Positions 34,627-43,562 of a stretch of 64,000 nucleotides of DNA are shown here, one piece after another. Below the pieces are notes generated by a model. That model searched no databases, was not told where the DNA came from, and saw nothing but the letters and a program-made list of their open reading frames with translations. Within the stretch, counting starts at the first letter, position 1, and the number at the start of each line of letters is the position of its first letter. The position numbers and the translations under genes were made by a program. Where the stretch lies: positions 686,292 to 750,291 of the forward strand of contig NZ_LR701479.1 in the NCBI RefSeq assembly GCF_902498745.1. The letters run 5' to 3'. This DNA comes from Erythrobacter sp. EC-HK427. GTDB lineage: Bacteria > Pseudomonadota > Alphaproteobacteria > Sphingomonadales > Sphingomonadaceae.

Positions 34627-36176
34627 CACCATGCTCCCGTCAATTGCGGCTCTTCGGCCCAGGCTCCTGCCCGGCGAAGGAATTCCTCCTGCACCGGAAG
34701 GCTCTGCGCCGCGCGGGCATAGCCTTCGCGCATCTGCCGCAACGCCAGCGACACGCGGCTTTCGTCGAGCGAATCGACGACAGGATCGTAAGCCGAAGGG
34801 GCAATATTCTGGCCAAGCAGCACTGCCACCCAGCTCGTCACATTGAACAGGTCTGCGCCCTCGCGAAACACCCGCCCGTGGAGACGCCACAGATCGATCT
34901 TGCGCGCCAGCGTATCCGGAATCTCCATGTCCCTGACATAGCGCCAAAACGCGGTGTCATCACGCTGCGTGGCCTTGTAATGCAGGATGATGAAATCGCG
35001 GATATCATCGAACAGATCGGCCATGCCGCGATTGTATTCGTCGCGTTCGACAGGGCTGATCGGCTTGCCGGGAAACAGCGCCAAGAGGCGCTGAATGCCG
35101 TTCTGGATCAAGTGGATACTGGTGGATTCAAGTGGTTCGAGAAATCCCGAAGAGAGCCCGATGGCGACCACATTGTGCGACCAAGCCTGCTCGCGCCTAC
35201 CCGTAGCAAAACGGATCGTGCGCGGATCGGCGAGCGCAGCCCCTTCCAGATTGGCGAGCAGAATATCGCGCGCCGCGTCTTCATCCATAAAGCGGCTGGA
35301 AAACACGTGGCCGTTGCCCGTGCGATGTTGCAAGGGGATACGCCATTGCCACCCCGCGCCATGCGCGGTGGAACGGGTGAAGGGATCGGGTGTGCCGACA
35401 TTCGCTGTGGGCACGGCAATCGCGCGATCGGCAGGCAGCCAGTGGCTCCAATCGCGCCACGGAGTCTCAAGCTCCTTGGCGGTCAGCAGCCCGGCAAAGC
35501 CGGAACAGTCAACAAACAGATCGCCTTCCACCAGCCTGCCGCCTTCGAGCTCGACGGAGGTAACATCACCACTCTCGCTGTGACGGTGGACTTTGACGAT
35601 TCGCCCCTCCTGCCGCTTGGCGCCCTGCCGCTCGGCAATCTGGCGCAGGAAGGCGGCGTACAATCCGGCATCGAAATGAAAGGCGTAAAACAGCCGCGCC
35701 AGGGGCGATTTGGGATCGCGTACCGGTCGGCCAAAGCGCCGCGCAGCGGCGGCAGCAGCGCTGATGCAATAATCCGCGATTTGCCCGGGTTCGCCGAGAT
35801 GCTTTTCTCGCAACCACAGCTGGTGGAAGGGCACCCCGTGCAGATCTTCCCCGTAAGCGCCGAAGGGGTGGAAATACCGATCGCCTTGCTGGCCCCAATT
35901 CACGAACTCGATCCCGAGTTTAAAGGTGCCCTTGGTCGCCTTGAGGAAGGCATTCTCGTCGATATCAAGCATGCGGTTGAAATTGATAATCGGCGGAATC
36001 GTTGCCTCGCCCACGCCCACCGTGCCGATTTCATCCGATTCGACCAGTGTGATCGAGCGCGCTCCGTCGGCTAGGTAGCGCGAACATGCCGCGGCCGTCA
36101 TCCAGCCAGCGGTGCCGCCACCAACGATCACGATACTGCCGATCGCGCCGTGTCCTTCAATGCTGCGCTTGTTCAA
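34626..36176 (-). CDS. Tryptophan-halogenase-like flavoprotein 4
   Basis: A 516-residue halogenase-like protein that begins at TTG 36176 with GAAGAGG six bases upstream. Motifs intact: GGGTAGWMTAAACS, VGVGEATIPPI, GTFKLGIEFVNW, GWQWRIPLQHR and EPLESTSIHLIQ. First gene of the minus-strand operon halogenase 4, halogenase 3, cupin. It shares a 181-base upstream region with the divergent TonB-dependent receptor, including one LacI-type operator, so both sides may answer to the same signal. Confidence 0.88.
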   Translation of the reverse strand: MNKRSIEGHGAIGSIVIVGGGTAGWMTAAACSRYLADGARSITLVESDEIGTVGVGEATIPPIINFNRMLDIDENAFLKATKGTFKLGIEFVNWGQQGDRYFHPFGAYGEDLHGVPFHQLWLREKHLGEPGQIADYCISAAAAAARRFGRPVRDPKSPLARLFYAFHFDAGLYAAFLRQIAERQGAKRQEGRIVKVHRHSESGDVTSVELEGGRLVEGDLFVDCSGFAGLLTAKELETPWRDWSHWLPADRAIAVPTANVGTPDPFTRSTAHGAGWQWRIPLQHRTGNGHVFSSRFMDEDAARDILLANLEGAALADPRTIRFATGRREQAWSHNVVAIGLSSGFLEPLESTSIHLIQNGIQRLLALFPGKPISPVERDEYNRGMADLFDDIRDFIILHYKATQRDDTAFWRYVRDMEIPDTLARKIDLWRLHGRVFREGADLFNVTSWVAVLLGQNIAPSAYDPVVDSLDESRVSLALRQMREGYARAAQSLPVQEEFLRRAGAWAEEPQLTGAW

Positions 36177-36328
36177 TTTGTGCCTCTTCCCCTGTGGCGC
36201 GCGCCCATATGTTGCGAATATGTAACCATTGACGAGAGAATATCACAATATGGATCATGCTCCCCATTGCACGAATGACACATCCGGCATAGGGTGCTGT
36301 GGTCAAAAATAGAAACTGCCATCTAAAT

Positions 36329-36342
36329 TGGTAGCGCTAACA
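36329..36342. promoter_or_regulatory. LacI-type operator, TonB receptor gene
   Basis: TGGTAGCGCTAACA lies only 15 bases before the receptor GTG start, between it and the divergent halogenase 4 gene. It matches the four-site consensus. Confidence 0.8.
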
Positions 36343-36357
36343 CTGGGAGGGAACAAC

Positions 36358-39300
36358 GTGGCGAAGACCTCGTTTACAGATTTTGCACCTGACGAATCGC
36401 GTGTCGAATGGCTCCGCAAGTCGCTGAAAGCGGGCTCGTCGTTGGCCGTCGTCGGCGCGCTGCTTGCCGCCGGTCCGGCCTTCGCACAGGAAGTCCCCGC
36501 TGGCACTGAGGCTGTCGATCCGGAAGATGAAATTCCCGAAGGCGGAAACGTAATCTACGTTGACGGCTTCCGTGCCCAGCTTGCCAACTCGCAGAATATC
36601 AAGCGCGAATCCGATACCATCGTTGATGCGATTACCGCCGAAGATATCGGCGCACTTCCGGACCGTTCGGTGACCGAAGCGTTGCAGCGTATTCCCGGCG
36701 TGTCGATCAATCGCTTCGCAGGCTCGAATGACCCCGACCACTTCTCGGTCGAAGGATCGGGCGTGGTTATCCGCGGCCTCAACTTCGTGCGCGGTGAATT
36801 CAATGGTCGTGACGCCTTCTCGGCCAATGGCGGTCGCCAGCTTGGCTTCTCGGACGTCCCTGCCGAACTGCTCGGCTCGGTGATCGTCGCCAAGAACGTC
36901 ACGGCGGAAATGATCGAAGGCGGCCTTGCCGGCACGGTCAACCTCAATGTCCGTCGCCCGTTCGACAATGACGGGTTGTTCTGGGGTGGTTCGCTTGAAG
37001 TTAACTATGCCGACCTGATCGAGGAGTTTTCTCCGCAGGGATCGCTGCTCATCAGCAACACGTGGGATACAGGCGTGGGCCGCTTCGGCCTGCTCGCTGC
37101 TGCCAGCTATTCGCAGGTGCTTAGCCGCTCGGACGGTATTCAGGTCACCAACTTCCAGACGCGCGATGGCGCGACGGTGGCCGGCGCGAACGGTGCAGGC
37201 CCGGTGGTACGCACACAGGTGCCCGGCTTCGACGTGCTCTACGCGCCTCTTGGGGGCCAGTTCCGTACGCAGGACTATAACCGTCAACGCTACGGCTACA
37301 CCGCCGCTGCGCAGTGGGAGAGCATCGACGAAACCATGGTGGCAACGCTGCAATGGTTCCGCGCCGATTCATCCAACGCATGGGGCGAACACACGTTCGA
37401 GTCCGCGCCGGATCTTGCCGAATACAACACCTTCCCCGCTCCGGGCACCACCTATCAGGTGGACGAGAATGATGTGTTCGAAAGCGGATACATCACCTTC
37501 CCCGGCACGGGCTGGCGTACGGGCGATAGCGGTTCGGCCACCACGCGTGTCCCGACCGGCGGTGTGCAGCAATCGCTGAGCCGCCGTCAGGTCTATCAGG
37601 AAACGACGAACCAGGATTTCGGCTTCAACTTCCTGTGGACTCCGAATGAGCGCTGGTCGTTCAATTTCGATGCGCAGTATACCGAAGCATCGACCGACAA
37701 TCTTGACTTCTCGGTGTTCGGTTCGACGTTTGCCGATACGCAGCTCGACATTTCGGGCGATTTGCCGGTCGTAATCCCCACCATTCCGCAAACCGTTCGC
37801 GCCGATTGGGCAGCTCCCAGTTCGTTGGAAGGGCTCTCGAGCGCGGAATACTTCACGTCGCGCGATTACACCTTCTGGCGTGCCGCGATGGACCACATCG
37901 AGGATAGCGACGGCGGACAATATGCCTTCCGCGGCGATGCGCAGTATTCGTTCGCCGATGATAGCTTCCTGCGCCGGTTCAAAGTAGGTGGCCGTTACTC
38001 GGATCGCGATCAGACGGTTCGTTTCACCACCTACAACTGGGGTCGCCTGTCCGAAGTGTGGGCTGGCAACTCAGGAAGCGCGGTCTTCTTCGATGAATAT
38101 CCCGAAGGCCAGTACGCGACCGAACTCTTCGAGTTCCCCAACTTCTTCCGCGGGGCAACGCCCGGTCCGATCGGCGGAAACTATTTCGCCGGTGATTTGA
38201 TCAACCAGTATCAAGAATCGGCAGACTTCTTCCAGGGCATCGAGGAGTACTGGCGCGTTGGCCAGGACGGGCCTGCCGATGGCCAAGGTCAAGGCTGGCG
38301 TCCGCTGGCTGAGCGTGAGGGCGTGATTGCGGGTACGCCTTTCCTGCCTTCCGACATTCAGGAAGTCTCGGAGCGCACTTACGCCGCCTACGCCATGCTG
38401 TCGTTTGGTAACTCGGAATACGCCGAATACCCCACGATCAGCGGTAATATCGGTGTGCGCTTTGTCGATACTTCGCTGAATTCGGCAGGTTCGGTGGCTT
38501 TCCCGTCGGAACTGACGGTGGGCGGTGGCGACACTTTCGCGGTCGCGTGCGACCCGACACCTGAAGTACCCGATGGCGCCCCTCCGGGCACGCCGCCGGT
38601 GGTTCCGAACCTCCCGGCAGAGTGCGATCTTGGCGAACCAGGCTTTAACAACGCACAGGCCTTCGCCAACAACGCCTTCACCGAGAATACGGCAGTCAAC
38701 AATTATCAGAACTGGTTGCCCAGCCTGAACCTCCGCCTCGAACTCAACGATGAATTGCAGGTCCGTTTCGCTGCCTCGCGCACAATGGCACGGCCTGACT
38801 TCCGTTACGGTCGGAACTTCATCACGATCGGTGCGGACCGCTCGCAAGGCTTCCGTTTCCAGGCGAATGCGGGGAACCCGTTCCTCGTCCCGGCGACGGC
38901 GGACCAGTTTGACCTCTCGCTCGAATGGTATTTCGACACGGTGGGATCGATCACGCTGACCGGCTTCTACAAGTCGATCGACAACTTCTTCTACGATTCG
39001 GTTTCGTTCCGCGATTTCACCAACAATGGGCAGACCTTCGAAGTCGCCATTCGCGGTCCGGCGAACTACACCGAAGAGCGCGGAGAAGTGAAGGGCTTCG
39101 AGCTTGCCTACCAGCAGACGTTCGACTTCCTGCCGGGGCCGCTTTCGGGCTTGGGCTTCTCGGGGAACTATACGTTCATCGACAGCCAGGGCATCCCGAA
39201 TGCAGAAATCGGCGGAATCGAAGCGCCCGGACAAGAGGGAACCGTACGCCCGGGCAATCTGCCGCTGGAGCAGTTGTCGCGCCACAACGTGAACGCCACA

Positions 39301-39603
39301 CTGTTCTACGAAATGGGTCCGATCTCGGCCCGTGCGGCATACAACTGGCGCTCGGAATTCCTGCTCACCAGCCGCGACGTGATCTTCCCGTTCTACCCGG
39401 TCTTCAACGATGAAACGGGGCAGCTCGATGCCTCGCTCTTCATCAGCCTGACCGACAACGTGAAGTTCGCCATTCAGGGCACCAACCTCCTCAACGAGGT
39501 CACCCGGACGCAGCAGCAGTTCACCGAAAGTGGACTGATCGGGCCGCGGTCGTTCTTCATCAACGACCGTCGCTTCAGCTTCGGGCTCCGCGCTACCTTC
39601 TGA
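36358..39603 (+). CDS. TonB-dependent receptor for xylan oligosaccharides
   Basis: A 1081-residue outer-membrane receptor. GTG 36358 has GGGAGG 7 bases upstream. An N-terminal ~25 polar residues precede the hydrophobic signal segment (GSSLAVVGALLAAGPAFAQE). The plug domain holds DTIVDAITAEDIGALPDRSVTEAL, RIPGVSINRF and VIRGLN, the pattern of sugar-locus TBDRs (TIGR01782-like), followed by a large beta-barrel ending RRFSFGLRATF with terminal Phe. It should take up large xylo-oligosaccharides. A terminator follows, and a LacI operator precedes it. Confidence 0.94.
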   Translation: MAKTSFTDFAPDESRVEWLRKSLKAGSSLAVVGALLAAGPAFAQEVPAGTEAVDPEDEIPEGGNVIYVDGFRAQLANSQNIKRESDTIVDAITAEDIGALPDRSVTEALQRIPGVSINRFAGSNDPDHFSVEGSGVVIRGLNFVRGEFNGRDAFSANGGRQLGFSDVPAELLGSVIVAKNVTAEMIEGGLAGTVNLNVRRPFDNDGLFWGGSLEVNYADLIEEFSPQGSLLISNTWDTGVGRFGLLAAASYSQVLSRSDGIQVTNFQTRDGATVAGANGAGPVVRTQVPGFDVLYAPLGGQFRTQDYNRQRYGYTAAAQWESIDETMVATLQWFRADSSNAWGEHTFESAPDLAEYNTFPAPGTTYQVDENDVFESGYITFPGTGWRTGDSGSATTRVPTGGVQQSLSRRQVYQETTNQDFGFNFLWTPNERWSFNFDAQYTEASTDNLDFSVFGSTFADTQLDISGDLPVVIPTIPQTVRADWAAPSSLEGLSSAEYFTSRDYTFWRAAMDHIEDSDGGQYAFRGDAQYSFADDSFLRRFKVGGRYSDRDQTVRFTTYNWGRLSEVWAGNSGSAVFFDEYPEGQYATELFEFPNFFRGATPGPIGGNYFAGDLINQYQESADFFQGIEEYWRVGQDGPADGQGQGWRPLAEREGVIAGTPFLPSDIQEVSERTYAAYAMLSFGNSEYAEYPTISGNIGVRFVDTSLNSAGSVAFPSELTVGGGDTFAVACDPTPEVPDGAPPGTPPVVPNLPAECDLGEPGFNNAQAFANNAFTENTAVNNYQNWLPSLNLRLELNDELQVRFAASRTMARPDFRYGRNFITIGADRSQGFRFQANAGNPFLVPATADQFDLSLEWYFDTVGSITLTGFYKSIDNFFYDSVSFRDFTNNGQTFEVAIRGPANYTEERGEVKGFELAYQQTFDFLPGPLSGLGFSGNYTFIDSQGIPNAEIGGIEAPGQEGTVRPGNLPLEQLSRHNVNATLFYEMGPISARAAYNWRSEFLLTSRDVIFPFYPVFNDETGQLDASLFISLTDNVKFAIQGTNLLNEVTRTQQQFTESGLIGPRSFFINDRRFSFGLRATF

Positions 39604-39630
39604 TCACGCACCAAGGTCAGGAGAAAAGGG

Positions 39631-39662
39631 CCGCCGCTCCCAGCAATGGGAGTGGCGGTTTT
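39631..39662 (+). terminator. Intrinsic terminator after the TonB receptor
   Basis: CCGCCGCTCCCA and TGGGAGTGGCGG (one G-U pair) with loop GCAA, followed by TTTTCC. Confidence 0.85.
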
Positions 39663-39727
39663 CCTTTGTGGGAAACGAGCAGCGCGCCGGAGGGAAGCAA
39701 TTCATCCTTGCTCTATTCCCCGCGCAC

Positions 39728-39766
39728 AAAAGCCCACGCAGCCCCAACAGGACCACGCGGGCTTTA
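39728..39766 (-). terminator. Intrinsic terminator after the GH10 gene
   Basis: On the minus strand, AAAGCCCGCG and CGTGGGCTTTT can pair with a one-base bulge and end in a T-tract, shortly past the GH10 stop. Confidence 0.55.
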
Positions 39767-39787
39767 GGGCCTAAGCAAGTCAGGAAA

Positions 39788-40975
39788 TCAGGACGCGGCC
39801 TGCGCAAACACTTCGGCAAGAGCCGTGCGCAGGGGCTTGGCGCGATAGTCCGCATCGTAGGGACAGCAACGGACTTCCAGCCCGTCGTCACGCGGTGCGA
39901 ACCCCTGCAGCCAACTGAAGGGATCGACCATCCCCCACGCCAGAATATCGCCGAGCTGCTCATATTCGAGCATAATCTCGAAATAGCGCTTGGTGAAATC
40001 CGCCACCGCCGCATCCCGGATCGCAATATCGGACGACAGCGCTTTGTCTTTCACGTCGAACTCGGTGATGACGAGGTCGTAACCCATCGCCACCACTTCA
40101 TCGAGGAACTGCCGCCATTCAGCCTCCGCATAGGGGCCGAGCCCGGTAGCGGGATCAATCTCGAACATTTCGATATGCGATTGGATGCCGAGGGCGTCTA
40201 CTGGCACACCGCGCGCACGGAACCCTTCGAGCAATCGCAGGACATCGCGGCAATGTGCGCGGTGGGCGGGCTCCCAGCTCATATAGTCGTTATAGACAAG
40301 CTGCGCGTCTGGTAGCTGTTCGCGCGCGGTGTGGAACGCCAGATCCAACACAGCTTCCGGGCTTCCCATAGCGCGGCTCATGCTGGTTTCGATGGTGGTG
40401 TTGCGATCATGATCGATCGCTTCATTCACCACGTCATAGCTGGTGATGACGCCGCGGTAGCGGCCTGTGACGGCGCGAATGTGATCGACCAGCATCCGCT
40501 CCGCCTCTTGCACAGGGTTCGCGCCGAAATCGTAATTGTTGAGCCATTCGGGAAACCAGCGCGGCCGGTGCCAGAGCAGAGTGTGCCCGCGCACATCCTG
40601 TCCATTCGCCTGCGCCCAATCGACAATGGCGTCGAAACGGGAGAAATCATAGGTGTCGGGTGCGGGACGCAGCGCCTGCCACTTCATCTCGTTCTCGGCA
40701 ACGATAACCGCGCTCTCGCCCGCAACAATCGACGCATAGGCAGGGTTCTGAATCGCACCCGAATTTGTAGAGCGGCCGTTCCAGCCAATGGCGCTGCCGA
40801 ACCTGCGGCCTGATCGAACCGCCAATTCTGTTAATGAAGGAAGCGGTGTCGATACCGCTGGTGGCGCTGCAACGGATGAAATCCCTCCCGTATCAAGCCC
40901 GGAGCACGCGCCTGCACCAAATGCAGCAAATCCGGCCAAGGCCTGCCTGCGGGTCCAGCGATCTACAAATTTCAT
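39788..40975 (-). CDS. GH10 endo-beta-1,4-xylanase, lipoprotein
   Basis: A 395-residue retaining xylanase. From ATG 40975 the N-terminus reads as a Tat-type signal (TRRQALAGF) with a lipobox ending at C24, so it is probably membrane-anchored. GH10 motifs: AENEMKWQALRP, GHTLLWHRPRWFP, DVVNEAID with acid/base E185, and LVITEFDVKD with nucleophile E305. It cuts the xylan backbone into oligosaccharides for the receptor or the periplasmic exo-enzymes. It lies 184 bases downstream of a GH3 gene in the same direction. Confidence 0.96.
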   Translation of the reverse strand: MKFVDRWTRRQALAGFAAFGAGACSGLDTGGISSVAAPPAVSTPLPSLTELAVRSGRRFGSAIGWNGRSTNSGAIQNPAYASIVAGESAVIVAENEMKWQALRPAPDTYDFSRFDAIVDWAQANGQDVRGHTLLWHRPRWFPEWLNNYDFGANPVQEAERMLVDHIRAVTGRYRGVITSYDVVNEAIDHDRNTTIETSMSRAMGSPEAVLDLAFHTAREQLPDAQLVYNDYMSWEPAHRAHCRDVLRLLEGFRARGVPVDALGIQSHIEMFEIDPATGLGPYAEAEWRQFLDEVVAMGYDLVITEFDVKDKALSSDIAIRDAAVADFTKRYFEIMLEYEQLGDILAWGMVDPFSWLQGFAPRDDGLEVRCCPYDADYRAKPLRTALAEVFAQAAS

Positions 40976-41159
40976 ATCAGTATGGTTCCATTTCAGAAGC
41001 AGCGGCAATGGTTTTGCACGCGGCAAGGCTCCGCAGCGCAATGGCGATGGCCATGCCCTTGCGATTGCCAATCCTGTGCAGCGAGCGCCCTACGAACAGC
41101 AGGACACAAATCGCCCATGCCAATCGCATCATTGGCGCTAGCGCTGATCTTCGCAGTGC

Positions 41160-43562
41160 TCATAAAACAGTGAATTCCGCGTGCTTGAGCGCATCGCGAT
41201 GTGACGACGCGCCCACGAAAACCGTCACGACGCCGGGCTCGTTCACTTCTTCCATAGCGCGGTTATAGAAAGCGAGCTTTTCCGGCGTCAGCGTGAAGCG
41301 CACAACCCGGCTCTCGCCCGGCTGCAAAGTGATACGGGCAAAATCCTTGAGCCGCAGGACAGGCTGCGTCACCGAAACGTGCTGGCGCTGGATATACAGC
41401 TGCACCACTTCGTCGCCTGCCATGATGCCAGTATTGGTGACCCGCGCCTCTACCTCCACCGCTTGATCAGCGGAAACCGTGGCGGCGCTCAAAACCGGGT
41501 TGGCAATATCAAAAACCGTGTAGCTGAGCCCGTGGCCGAAGTGGAAAAGCGGGTCCGCCCGGTCGAACAGATAGCCGCGACGCGCCGTCGGCTTCTGGTT
41601 GTAATAGATCGGAACCTGGCCTTCGTTGCGCGCCACCGTGACGGGAAGTCTTGCCCCCGGATTGTTGCGGCCGAGCAAGGTTTCGGCCATCGCAATGCCG
41701 CCCTCCTGCCCCGGATACCAGCATTCTAAGACGGCATCCGCTTGCTCGACAACAGCAGGCCAGCTTGGCGGGCATCCATTGATCGCACAGACAATCAACT
41801 TGGCCCCGGTCTCGCGGCAGACCGCGGCAATCGTGTCTACCAACTCGTTCTGCTCGCCGACAATGTCGATATCGGTGCGGTCGCCAAGATGCGTGGTGGC
41901 AAAGCCTTCGCGGCTGGTCTGTTCCGTATCGCCAATGGCCAGCACCACGGTATTCGCTGTGCGTGCCACCTGTGCAGCTTCCGCGATCAAACGCAGGTTC
42001 TCGTCCCGCGGCGCAAGGCGCACGTCGCTTTGCGAGCGGTTTTCGCTGGTGGTGATGAACACGCCCTGCGCGGTGACGTAATCGGCATCGGGCGCAATTT
42101 GCCGCAGCCCTTCGATCAGGCTGATCGCTTGTTGTGGGACGCTGGAATACCCGCCCAGCCGGGCAATCGCATGGTTCGGCCCGATCACCGCCACGCGGCC
42201 CATGCGTGCGGGGTCGAGCGGCAAGGTGCCGTCCTTGTTGGTGAGCAGGCACATGCCCTTGCGCGCCGCTTCCAGCGCCAGCGCGCGTGCTTCGGCATTC
42301 CCGGTAACGGCGCGCGCTTGCGCGCTATCACCATAAGGGTTTTCGAACAGGCCAGCACGGAACTTGAATTCCAGCATCCGCGCGCAGGATATGTCGACCA
42401 GTTCGAGCGGAATCCGCCCGGCTTCCACCGCTTCGACAAGGGTCGCATAGGCGAGGCCTTCGGGCAGCTCGCTATCGACCCCGGCGAGCAGCGCCTGATG
42501 CGCGGCGTCTTCGAGATCGTTCGCCACGCGGTGCAGCGTTGCCAGCTCGTGCACGCCGCCATAATCGCTGACGATCACACCATCAAAGCCCCACTCGCCG
42601 CGCAACACATCGCCGAGCAGCCAAGTGCTCGCGTGGCTTGGAACACCGTCAATCTCGTTATAGCTCGGCATGACCGCGCCAATGCTGGTGCGACGGACGA
42701 CTTCGCGGAACGGCGGAAAGAAGTTCTCGCGCAATTCCCGTTCGCTGATCTGTGCCGGGCTGATATTATTGCCCGCTTCCGGTTGCCCGTGGCCGGTCAT
42801 ATGCTTGAGCGTCGCAAAGACTTTGCCATCTGCCAGCCGTTCAAACTTCCCCGGTCCTTGCAAGCCTTCGACTGCGGCGACGCCCATTTCGCCGCAGAGA
42901 TAGGGATCTTCTCCCCACGTTTCCTCGATCCGGCCCCAGCGCGGATCGCGCACGATATCGACCACCGGGCTCAGCACCAACGGCACACCCCGTGCGCGCA
43001 CTTCTAGCGCGATTTGCGATTGCACACGGCGCATCAGATCGGTGTCAAACGTGCCCGCCAAGGCGATGGCTTGCGGGAACATTGTGGCTTCGGTCGCCAT
43101 ATAGCCGTGCAGCGATTCCTCGTGCACGAGAACCGGAATGCCCAGCCGCGTATCTTCCAACGCCCAGCGTTGCAGCGCGTTGATAAATTCGACCGTCTGT
43201 TCGGGCGTGCGCCAACGCGCTGCCGTGCCGCCCGCCGCGCCCGTAATCCCCGGAACGCCGCGCTTGTCGCTGGGGCGCGTGACATGGCCGATCCCGTCGG
43301 GAAACGCGTCGCTGGCCTTGGTGGGGTTAAACGACAGATCATCGATCATGTCGCCTTTGCCCTGCCAGGCAGTGCGCAATTGCTGCACCTTTTCGGCCAG
43401 CGTCATTCGCGCCATGAGATCAGCAACGCGCGCCGGGATGGGGGCGGCGGCATCCTTGTAGATCGGCCCCGTTTCCTGTGCGAACGCCAGCGGCGCATGC
43501 GCGATAGCGAGCGCTGAGAGGCTGCCGCCCCCAAGCAATTTGAGGGCGGCGCGCCTGTTCAT
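41160..43562 (-). CDS. GH3 beta-xylosidase/beta-glucosidase, Tat-exported
   Basis: An 800-residue GH3 enzyme with a Tat-like signal (NRRAALKLLGGGSLSAL). Domain order: GH3 N-terminal barrel (RDPRWGRIEETWGEDPYL, KHMTGHGQPEAG) with nucleophile Asp in VIVSDYGGV, GH3 C-terminal alpha/beta domain (GDTEQTSREGFA), and a fibronectin III-like tail. It should release xylose from non-reducing ends in the periplasm. Its ATG overlaps the preceding GH3 stop by 4 bases, and the two are about as long and similar, suggesting duplication. Confidence 0.93.
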   Translation of the reverse strand: MNRRAALKLLGGGSLSALAIAHAPLAFAQETGPIYKDAAAPIPARVADLMARMTLAEKVQQLRTAWQGKGDMIDDLSFNPTKASDAFPDGIGHVTRPSDKRGVPGITGAAGGTAARWRTPEQTVEFINALQRWALEDTRLGIPVLVHEESLHGYMATEATMFPQAIALAGTFDTDLMRRVQSQIALEVRARGVPLVLSPVVDIVRDPRWGRIEETWGEDPYLCGEMGVAAVEGLQGPGKFERLADGKVFATLKHMTGHGQPEAGNNISPAQISERELRENFFPPFREVVRRTSIGAVMPSYNEIDGVPSHASTWLLGDVLRGEWGFDGVIVSDYGGVHELATLHRVANDLEDAAHQALLAGVDSELPEGLAYATLVEAVEAGRIPLELVDISCARMLEFKFRAGLFENPYGDSAQARAVTGNAEARALALEAARKGMCLLTNKDGTLPLDPARMGRVAVIGPNHAIARLGGYSSVPQQAISLIEGLRQIAPDADYVTAQGVFITTSENRSQSDVRLAPRDENLRLIAEAAQVARTANTVVLAIGDTEQTSREGFATTHLGDRTDIDIVGEQNELVDTIAAVCRETGAKLIVCAINGCPPSWPAVVEQADAVLECWYPGQEGGIAMAETLLGRNNPGARLPVTVARNEGQVPIYYNQKPTARRGYLFDRADPLFHFGHGLSYTVFDIANPVLSAATVSADQAVEVEARVTNTGIMAGDEVVQLYIQRQHVSVTQPVLRLKDFARITLQPGESRVVRFTLTPEKLAFYNRAMEEVNEPGVVTVFVGASSHRDALKHAEFTVL

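Noticed and set aside
34644-36074. Plus-strand frame of 476 codons opposite halogenase 4
   Set aside because: Complement of a conserved gene with intact motifs; no ribosome site or domain.
38071-39285. Minus-strand frame of 404 codons inside the TonB receptor
   Set aside because: Antisense shadow of the receptor barrel; no homology pattern.
41128-41142. Fifth LacI-type operator (GGCGCTAGCGCTGA) downstream of the first GH3 gene
   Set aside because: It shares only AGCGCT with the consensus, lacks the flanking TGRT/AMCA bases and is not clearly in a promoter.
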